From Arthrobacter sp. FB24 (lineage in GTDB: Bacteria > Actinomycetota > Actinomycetes > Actinomycetales > Micrococcaceae), in assembly GCF_000196235.1 (NCBI RefSeq), contig NC_008541.1, forward strand, positions 3,286,001 through 3,350,000: a stretch of DNA of 64,000 nt, given 5' to 3'. The position numbers were made by a program, and so were the translations under genes. This document shows, in pieces, positions 53,501 through 64,000 of the stretch. The notes under the pieces are model-generated. The model worked only from the letters and a program-made list of their open reading frames with translations, did not search any database and was not told where the DNA came from. Within the stretch, counting starts at the first letter, position 1. Each line of letters starts with the position of its first letter.

Positions 53501-54708
53501 CCCGTGAAAAGGGCCCAGACGAAACTGCCGGAGAGATGCCAGGCCCAGGCCGACGCCGCGACCGTCAGCGCCAGGCGCGCGCCGTAGATCTTGACGAGTC
53601 GGTGCCCGGCGGCGGGCATCACGGCCGTCACGGCGAAATAGGCTCCGCAGAGCGCCATGATCAGCGCAAACTCACCGCGCCCCAGACGCAACGGAAGAAA
53701 CAGCGCCGCGAGGCCGACGGCAGGAACAACGAAGGGGTCGAGAAGCAGGAGGGGCCGCAGGAACAGAGGAGTAGCCCAGCCGGGCTTCACCAATGTCACC
53801 GCAGTGGCTGCCACGGCAAAGCCGATCATGGCCGCGAAGTACCAGACGAGCGGAGCCCCGAGCACGGAGACCCCGGACCAGGCGGTGGAGACCATGAAAG
53901 TGAGGGACAGGTACGCGAGGACCCTGCTGTCGAGCCTGACGGCGGCAACCACGTACGCCGCCGTGCCAACGAGCGAGGTTATGAGCCATGCCAGCGGTGC
54001 GTCCTGCACGGCAAAGTTGTACATCGCCAGGCCTGAGACGGGCACCAGCGCCAGCCCTGTCCCTGCGAACGCTACGGCGGCCGGCCGTAGCCTCGGAGCC
54101 GTGGCATGGAGTGTTAGTCCGGCGCCATAGAAGAGCGCCGTGATGAGGCAAACTCCTGCGAAACGGAGCACGGCCGGGAGGCTGGTGCCCACAAAGAGGG
54201 CACCGGCTGCCACAAGCAACAGGCTCGCTACATAAAGGGTGACGTTGATGTTCTGACGTTCGCGCCTCTCCTTGCGTGCCTGCTTTTCCTCCGCGGACTC
54301 CGTGACGAGTGGCTCATCGGTCGCCGGCCCTGCAGCCGCCGACGCGGCGGCAACCTCGGTCGGGGAATATGCGGCGTCGTATGGCTGGCGGGGGGACGGC
54401 TCGACGGGCTGAACGAAGGGCGACGCCGAGAGATCAACGGAGGCATCATCAGGCGCGTCCGCGGCCGAGGGGCGGCGGGCCCAGGTTGTCCCGCGGACGT
54501 CGGCAGCAGCGGCGGGGAGCCCCACACTGGGTGCGCGCTGAACAGAGGCCGCGGTAGCGCAGTCCTTCCACCCCTGGACGTGCCCGGCCATGAAGCCGCT
54601 CCGGTAGGCCGCGGCGTTGGTGTCTTTCAGCTCTCGGATGGAGCGCCGGGAGGAGACCAACAGGACGGAGGCAGTGATGAACAGAAACGTCATGAGGGCA
54701 GACCACAT
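50536..54708 (-). CDS. Giant polytopic membrane protein of unknown function
   Basis: 1390 residues from the ATG at 54708 (AAAGGA 8 nt upstream); a TTG at 54783 would add 25 residues without a ribosome site. One N-terminal TM helix, a Pro/Ala/Asp-rich cytoplasmic linker (about 60-150) with a basic end (KQARKERRERQ), then more than 30 closely spaced hydrophobic segments to a C-terminal tail DAAPLPEPQPTPDGRQ. No transporter or enzyme motif is visible. Recurrent short blocks such as LLLVAAGALFVG and LAFAGTGLALVPVSG recall uncharacterised multi-TM families. Not assigned. Confidence 0.75.
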   Translation of the reverse strand: MWSALMTFLFITASVLLVSSRRSIRELKDTNAAAYRSGFMAGHVQGWKDCATAASVQRAPSVGLPAAAADVRGTTWARRPSAADAPDDASVDLSASPFVQPVEPSPRQPYDAAYSPTEVAAASAAAGPATDEPLVTESAEEKQARKERRERQNINVTLYVASLLLVAAGALFVGTSLPAVLRFAGVCLITALFYGAGLTLHATAPRLRPAAVAFAGTGLALVPVSGLAMYNFAVQDAPLAWLITSLVGTAAYVVAAVRLDSRVLAYLSLTFMVSTAWSGVSVLGAPLVWYFAAMIGFAVAATAVTLVKPGWATPLFLRPLLLLDPFVVPAVGLAALFLPLRLGRGEFALIMALCGAYFAVTAVMPAAGHRLVKIYGARLALTVAASAWAWHLSGSFVWALFTGASLLALQSVAITAAAAPLQRWSPARAGRRYWTADSFVTLGGQLVLVIIMVMRVSGSTEDLLLWAVLAGTATGMYTAVRAGGAAEWAPPAALATGLVATFQLGPWLAFNLLAAATLFWAVRSMASRPGLRRHFIVAARVAATFAVPAFVTAVMEGSSDALAAAAFALSLSLVVQQLASAVAERAGAAALLPVPTLAGFTAAGALCLMALPITDSTPGNLLSAVALVVQLLASLAAGALLFPGSAAGATWQPAIVEWLPLAIALTAVMTAYSGVSPGLANGLLVLVVLYLGMSALRSAAISQRWAYWWMARGAATLLLAMAYGDLQEQSGPLVVAGEDISLPTILIVALGVQLVFPLVTAVRDRAPDAVVADVALVLVLQTATLALAVILPDAAVGGGADWQRTVTITIMALSAAASGYVFRDLTAAAAFAPSMLAVLLVCSAAILPDVELLLGIFAVYSAVMVVAAEPRQAKGAYFASARILTAALAIVFSYDVTASATAVSLTLAGVLAFQHVLRWFMRHRLEQVPFQDAAVWVTLAAQALLPALYVIQGGGASAVYAAEGGRGVVLAEMFLLLLSAVAAHRLFAARGALYLTVYAALFGVVAAGPALHFGAGTFLEAPLLSRTGVPLALLALSLAFNAFGLVRRRRREGQHVPAADRWFWLTGAAVPAVVAVLTATQAAGWITGASLLVLAATGFTASHVEGLPLLYPPSAALVLTGATQITETLFRGTPGVWGAYLPWLAGCGLAAAVLYGVSFAFSAQDGLRRRTLVCAGALGLAVPALAGLVRDATSLTASLLAAATVAVIVREVPVGRRWLAAEIGTFVVTVAVQRALLVTEGHLQSPFWAAQWYVLLAAATAAARYAAGSGRAGRIRLASGAAVLGLSGVGILFGGSGGQQLWILALHAVLLLSGLLIGERMFVWWGAAGVSLCLMWALRSYTFALLALIAVGLIVFALWKLSRAKPVAPADAAPLPEPQPTPDGRQDRSS

Positions 54709-54785
54709 CAAGGTATTCCTTTCGGTGTCATCGCCGCCAAGTGGGCGCAATATTTTATCCAGCGACTGGATTAACTTTAGCAAAA

Positions 54786-54821
54786 AACAGCCCCGCCGCG
54801 TCGAAACGCAGCGGGGCTGTT
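54786..54821 (-). terminator. Intrinsic terminator of tuf
   Basis: On the minus strand AACAGCCCCGC pairs with GCGGGGCTGTT, with an inner GCGT/ACGC stem, and runs into TTTTTT. Lies 52 bases past the tuf stop and just before the giant membrane gene. Confidence 0.93.
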
Positions 54822-54873
54822 GATAAGTATCAGATGGCCGTTAGACGGCTTCCTGATCCTTGATCGTCAAGTA

Positions 54874-56064
<1,191 letters not shown>

Positions 56065-56205
56065 AGGTTCCTCCTAGAACGTTTTCAAATGACTTACCCT
56101 TCGGCTGCGCTTGTCGCGGCCGAAACTTCAGTAAGTCTACTTGGGGGGCTTGGATTGGTGAAATTGCAGATTCAGGAACTAATACTAGTCCCTCGAGCCT
56201 GTTCG

Positions 56206-56265
56206 TGCAGATGGCCGGAGCCCGGCTTGACCGGACTGCATCTAACCGGGAACCGGCCATCTGCA
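56206..56265 (-). other. Long inverted repeat between fusA and tuf
   Basis: TGCAGATGGCCGG (56206-56218) is perfectly complementary to CCGGCCATCTGCA (56253-56265), enclosing 34 bases that can pair further. No U-tract follows, so it may be a processing site or a U-less terminator before a tuf promoter. Confidence 0.6.
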
Positions 56266-56325
56266 CCGGGCTTATTTCCGGAACCGGAAACGCACCCGAG
56301 TTTGTCGCGGTGAAAGTCCGGTGGA

Positions 56326-58440
56326 CTACTCGCCGCGGTTCTTCTGGATGATCTCGTCGGCAAATGCCTTCGGGACCTCGGCGTAGCTGTGGAACGTCAT
56401 GGAGTACACAGCGCGGCCCTGGGTCTTTGAACGCAGGTCGCCGATGTAACCGAACATGCCGGACAGCGGGACGTGTGCGCGGATAACCTTGACGCCCTGG
56501 GCATCTTCCATAGACTGCATCTGGCCACGACGTGAGTTGAGGTCACCGATAACTTCACCCATGTATTCCTCAGGGGTGCGGACCTCAACATCCATCAGCG
56601 GTTCGAGCAGGATGGGGTTCGCCTTGCGTGCGGCTTCCTTGAAAGCCATACGGCCGGCAATCTTGAACGCCATTTCCGAGGAGTCAACATCGTGGTACGC
56701 GCCGTCAATCAGCGTGGCCTTGATGCCAACCACCGGGTAGCCGGCCAGGACGCCATCGTTCAGTGCATCCTGGATACCTGCATCAACAGACGGAATGTAC
56801 TCGCGCGGGATACGGCCACCAGTGACCTTGTTCTCGAACTCGTACAGCTCGCCGTCGGACGTGTCCAACGGCGCGATGGCGATCTGGATCTTTGCGAACT
56901 GACCCGAGCCACCGGTCTGCTTCTTGTGCGTGTAGTCATGACGCTCTACAGCACGCTTGATGGTTTCGCGGTAAGCAACCTGGGGCTTGCCAACGTTTGC
57001 CTCGACCTTGAATTCGCGGCGCATGCGGTCCACCAGGATGTCCAGGTGGAGCTCGCCCATGCCGGCGATGATGGTCTGACCGGTGTCTTCGTTGAGGGAG
57101 ACCTGGAAGGTCGGGTCCTCAGCGGAGAGCTTCTGGATGGCCGTGGAGAGCTTCTCCTGGTCACCCTTGGTGTTCGGCTCGATGGCAACCGAGATCACGG
57201 GCTCCGGGAAGCTCATGGACTCGAGAACGATCTGGTTGGCCGAATCGCACAGGGTGTCACCCGTGGTGGTGTCCTTCAGACCGATGGCTGCATAGATGTG
57301 GCCGGCGGTAGCGCCCTCAACAGGCATTTCCTTGTTGGCGTGCATCTGGAACAGCTTGCCGATGCGCTCCTTCTTGCCCTTGGTGGAGTTAACCACCTGG
57401 GCGCCTGCTTCCACGTGACCGGAGTACACGCGGATGAAGGTCAGCTGGCCGAAGAAGGGGTGCGCAGCGATCTTGAAGGCCAGCGCGGAGAACGGCTCTT
57501 CGGAAGACGGCTTACGAGTCAGTTCCTTCTCTTCGTCGCGAGGATCGTGACCGATCATCGGGGGGACGTCGAGCGGGTTCGGCAGGTAATCGACAACAGC
57601 ATCCAGCATCGGCTGAACGCCACGGTTCTTGAACGCGGAACCGCAGAAGACCGGGTAGATCTCGGAGTTGATCGTCATCTTGCGGATGCCGGCCTTGAGC
57701 TCGTCGACGGAGATTTCTTCGCCTTCGAGGTACTTCTCCATGAGCTCTTCGGAGGCCTCGGCAACGGTCTCAATGAGCGTTGCGCGGTACTCCTCGGCCT
57801 TTTCCTTGAGGTCAGCCGGGATCTCCTGGATCTCGTACTTGGCACCCATGGTGACGTCACCCTTGGAGTCGCCGGGCCAGACCAGTGCACGCATGTACAG
57901 GAGGTCGACGACGCCGATGAAGTCGTTCTCGGCGCCGATCGGCAGCTGCATGACGAGCGGCTTGGCACCGAGGCGGCTAATGATGGTGTCGACGGTGAAG
58001 TAGAAGTCAGCGCCGAGCTTGTCCATCTTGTTGACGAAGCAGATACGCGGGACGTTGTACTTGTCAGCCTGGCGCCACACAGTCTCAGACTGCGGCTCCA
58101 CGCCTTCCTTGCCGTCGAACACGGCAACTGCACCGTCGAGGACGCGCAGGGAGCGCTCAACCTCAACCGTGAAGTCCACGTGCCCGGGGGTATCGATGAT
58201 GTTGATCTGGTTGTTTTCCCAGAAGCAGGTCACGGCGGCAGACGTGATGGTGATGCCGCGTTCCTTTTCCTGTTCCATCCAGTCAGTCGTCGAAGCGCCG
58301 TCGTGCGTTTCGCCGATCTTGTGGTTCACACCCGTGTAGAACAGGATGCGCTCGGTAGTAGTGGTCTTGCCGGCATCGATGTGGGCCATGATGCCGATGT
58401 TGCGGACCTTGCTAAGGTCGGTAAGCACGTCCTGTGCCAC
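56326..58440 (-). CDS. fusA: Elongation factor G
   Basis: 704 residues from the GTG at 58440 (AAGGGAG 6 nt upstream); nine further codons upstream are not conserved. Translocation GTPase. Seen: [58 protein letters not shown], domain [20 protein letters not shown] and domain [23 protein letters not shown]. Lies between rpsG and tuf. Confidence 0.98.
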   Translation of the reverse strand: MAQDVLTDLSKVRNIGIMAHIDAGKTTTTERILFYTGVNHKIGETHDGASTTDWMEQEKERGITITSAAVTCFWENNQINIIDTPGHVDFTVEVERSLRVLDGAVAVFDGKEGVEPQSETVWRQADKYNVPRICFVNKMDKLGADFYFTVDTIISRLGAKPLVMQLPIGAENDFIGVVDLLYMRALVWPGDSKGDVTMGAKYEIQEIPADLKEKAEEYRATLIETVAEASEELMEKYLEGEEISVDELKAGIRKMTINSEIYPVFCGSAFKNRGVQPMLDAVVDYLPNPLDVPPMIGHDPRDEEKELTRKPSSEEPFSALAFKIAAHPFFGQLTFIRVYSGHVEAGAQVVNSTKGKKERIGKLFQMHANKEMPVEGATAGHIYAAIGLKDTTTGDTLCDSANQIVLESMSFPEPVISVAIEPNTKGDQEKLSTAIQKLSAEDPTFQVSLNEDTGQTIIAGMGELHLDILVDRMRREFKVEANVGKPQVAYRETIKRAVERHDYTHKKQTGGSGQFAKIQIAIAPLDTSDGELYEFENKVTGGRIPREYIPSVDAGIQDALNDGVLAGYPVVGIKATLIDGAYHDVDSSEMAFKIAGRMAFKEAARKANPILLEPLMDVEVRTPEEYMGEVIGDLNSRRGQMQSMEDAQGVKVIRAHVPLSGMFGYIGDLRSKTQGRAVYSMTFHSYAEVPKAFADEIIQKNRGE

Positions 58441-58509
58441 GGTGTCTCCCTTTCGGATGGACTGCACGTTCGCCGCCGGCTCTGTCGAGCCGGCGGCGTC
58501 CGGGAAGTA

Positions 58510-58980
58510 TTACCAGCGGTAGTGTGCGAAGGCCTTGTTGGACTCGGCCATCTTGTGGGTGTCTTCGCGACGCTTCACAGCGGCACCGAGACCGTTGGAG
58601 GCATCCAGGATTTCGTTCTGGAGGCGCTCGGTCATGGTCTTCTCGCGGCGGGCCTTGGAGTAGCCGACCAGCCAGCGAAGGGCCAGCGCTGTGGAGCGGC
58701 CCGGCTTGACTTCGACCGGAACCTGGTAGGTTGCGCCACCGACGCGGCGGGAGCGGACCTCAAGGGAAGGCTTGACGTTCTCCATGGCCTTCTTGAGGGC
58801 AGCAACGGGGTCGCCGCCGGACTTGGCGCGTGCGCCTTCGAGTGCACCGTAAACGATGCGCTCAGCGGTGGACTTCTTGCCGTCTACGAGCACCTTGTTG
58901 ATCAGCTGCGTGACCAGCGGGGAGCCGTATACGGGATCTAGAACTAGCGGCCGCTTGGGGGCCGGACCCTTGCGAGGCAT
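58510..58980 (-). CDS. rpsG: 30S ribosomal protein S7
   Basis: 156 residues. Primary 16S head binder; in E. coli also represses the str operon. Seen: [96 protein letters not shown] and C-terminal [20 protein letters not shown]. One base separates it from rpsL. Confidence 0.98.
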   Translation of the reverse strand: MPRKGPAPKRPLVLDPVYGSPLVTQLINKVLVDGKKSTAERIVYGALEGARAKSGGDPVAALKKAMENVKPSLEVRSRRVGGATYQVPVEVKPGRSTALALRWLVGYSKARREKTMTERLQNEILDASNGLGAAVKRREDTHKMAESNKAFAHYRW

Positions 58981-58981
58981 A

Positions 58982-59356
58982 TTACTTCTTCTCCATCTTT
59001 GCGCCGTAGCGGCTGCGGGCCTGCTTACGGTTCTTCACACCCTGGGTATCGAGGGCGCCACGGACGATCTTGTAGCGGACACCCGGAAGGTCCTTCACAC
59101 GACCGCCACGGACGAGCACAATGGAGTGCTCCTGGAGGTTGTGGCCCACACCGGGGATGTAGGCAGTGACTTCAACGCCACCGTTAAGGCGCACACGTGC
59201 AACCTTACGCAGAGCCGAGTTCGGCTTCTTCGGGGTGGTGGTGTAGACGCGGGTGCAAACACCGCGGCGCATCGGGCTGCCGTTAAGCGCGGGAGCCTTG
59301 GTCTTTTTGACCTTAGGCGTGCGGCCCTTACGGACCAGCTGGTTAATCGTAGGCAC
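58982..59356 (-). CDS. rpsL: 30S ribosomal protein S12
   Basis: 124 residues, GTG start. S12 controls decoding accuracy. The loops [19 protein letters not shown] and [13 protein letters not shown] carry lysines at the classic streptomycin-resistance positions (E. coli Lys42 and Lys87), so the gene looks wild type. The N-terminus [22 protein letters not shown] is standard. First gene of the str unit, with a leader of about 280 bases. Confidence 0.98.
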   Translation of the reverse strand: MPTINQLVRKGRTPKVKKTKAPALNGSPMRRGVCTRVYTTTPKKPNSALRKVARVRLNGGVEVTAYIPGVGHNLQEHSIVLVRGGRVKDLPGVRYKIVRGALDTQGVKNRKQARSRYGAKMEKK

Positions 59357-59634
59357 TCTCGTGTTCTCCGTTTTATCCGGAGCGGCCGCTGACAGCCGCT
59401 CTCCTTTTGCTTTGCCCCGCCGCCCGAGCTTTGAAGAATCTCCAGAGCAGCTGAGGCGAAGCCTTAATAGTCGGATCGCAGACCGGGACCGGACTCGCGT
59501 CGCGATTGGTCCCTAGGCATGCAAAAATGTGGCATACGTTGCACAAGAACCCTGCAAACCGGAAACGTCGCTCTGGCTTTGCCTTTCAGCTCAGCCGGCG
59601 CTCTCATCCACTGCCACAATAACAATTGGTATCC

Positions 59635-59643
59635 AGTCTAACA
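59635..59643 (-). promoter_or_regulatory. Candidate extended -10 promoter of the rpsL unit
   Basis: On the minus strand TGTTAGACT (59643-59635) matches TGnTAnnnT right after the rpoC terminator. No convincing -35 hexamer. Same position and type as the candidate before rplN. Confidence 0.35.
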
Positions 59644-59679
59644 TGGACAGCCGCCAGGCCTTAATCGGGCCAACGGAAA

Positions 59680-59725
59680 GGCCCCGCCACCGCTCCGTTG
59701 TTCAAAACAGAGAGGTGACGGGGCC
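59680..59725 (-). terminator. Terminator of rpoBC
   Basis: On the minus strand GGCCCCGTCACC pairs with GGTGGCGGGGCC (12 bp, one G-U), 22-nt loop, followed by TTTCCGTT, 22 bases past the rpoC stop. Confidence 0.75.
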
Positions 59726-59746
59726 CGACGCCGAACTAACTAACGG

Positions 59747-63646
<3,900 letters not shown>

Positions 63647-63708
63647 ATGGTCCCTGTTCTCTCTTGTTCTCTAAATTCTGAAGTCTTGGGTTACGGGAAG
63701 AGGGAGCC

Positions 63709-63749
63709 CCGGAGCAAGGCAGCGCGGCGGGCCGGCTGCCTTGCTCCGG
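63709..63749 (-). other. Strong hairpin between rpoB and rpoC
   Basis: CCGGAGCAAGGCAGC (63709-63723) and GCTGCCTTGCTCCGG (63735-63749) form a perfect 15-bp stem with an 11-nt GC-rich loop. No U-tract follows in the direction of transcription, so a processing or stability role is more likely than full termination. Confidence 0.75.
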
Positions 63750-63755
63750 AGGACT

Positions 63756-64000
<245 letters not shown>

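Larger units (their letters stand above)
59357..59746 (-). other. 390-base region between rpoC and rpsL
   Basis: No credible gene. It contains the rpoC terminator (59680-59725), a possible promoter (59635-59643) and a long presumptive leader of rpsL with a small hairpin at 59380-59401. Confidence 0.65.

Noticed and set aside
56692..58941. 749-residue plus-strand open frame opposite fusA and rpsG
   Set aside because: Antisense shadow of highly conserved, codon-biased genes; no ribosome site or recognisable domain.
58982..59356. Streptomycin-resistance substitution in S12
   Set aside because: Both key lysine positions (in PKKPNSA and GRVKDLPG) are wild type.

Overview
The window is high-GC actinobacterial chromosome. 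Protein sequences (RpoB/RpoC, EF-Tu, EF-G, S12, S7, the S10/spc/alpha ribosomal proteins, L13-S9-GlmM, a short-lid adenylate kinase, Tad pili) look like Micrococcaceae of the Arthrobacter/Pseudarthrobacter type. That assignment is by recognition only; no database search was run.

Layout. (1) 1-3.5 kb: the 3' end of a VanY-type D,D-carboxypeptidase, mscL, then on the minus strand glmM, rpsI and rplM. (2) 3.7-19.8 kb, plus strand: a short prepilin peptidase followed by two complete, collinear tad (Flp pilus) loci in tandem, each flp-tadE-tadG-cpaB/rcpC-tadZ/cpaE-tadA/cpaF-tadB-tadC. The first copy is visibly AT-richer and diverged from the second. A degenerate HPt-like protein follows locus 2, and a convergent OmpR-family response regulator faces it (19.8-20.6 kb). 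(3) 20.8-25.0 kb, minus: truA, rplQ, rpoA, rpsK, rpsM, rpmJ, infA. (4) 25.1-29.8 kb: a P1/DmpA-family peptidase and a divergent CUT1 sugar ABC transporter (two permeases and a Tat-type lipoprotein binding protein, no ATPase). (5) 29.8-36.3 kb, minus: map, preceded by a tightly coupled five-gene operon: OleA-like thiolase, GT2 glycosyltransferase, P450, OleC-like AMP ligase, OleD-like reductase. (6) 36.5-48.5 kb, minus: adk, secY and the spc and S10 ribosomal operons. (7) 48.9-54.7 kb: a GH1 beta-glucosidase (plus), a 41-residue membrane microprotein and a 1390-residue polytopic membrane protein. (8) 54.9-64 kb, minus: tuf, fusA, rpsG, rpsL, rpoC and the 3' end of rpoB.

The translation/transcription backbone is ancestral order, but the usually continuous secY-adk-map-infA block is opened twice: the ole-like operon sits between adk and map, and the sugar transporter plus P1 peptidase sit between map and infA. 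A strong intrinsic terminator closes adk, so the ole-like operon probably has its own promoter.

Main candidate for an undescribed system: the five-gene operon at 30.7-36.3 kb. It carries homologues of OleA, OleC and OleD but no OleB beta-lactone decarboxylase in the cluster, and adds a P450 and a glycosyltransferase. That composition predicts a beta-lactone or related head-to-head condensed lipid that is oxidised and/or glycosylated rather than a plain olefin. Second: the doubled tad locus with shared cis architecture (a hairpin after each flp, an identical 13-nt tadE/tadG overlap) and an HPt-like protein lacking its phosphoacceptor histidine. Third: an intrinsic terminator that lies inside the apparent 5' end of truA.
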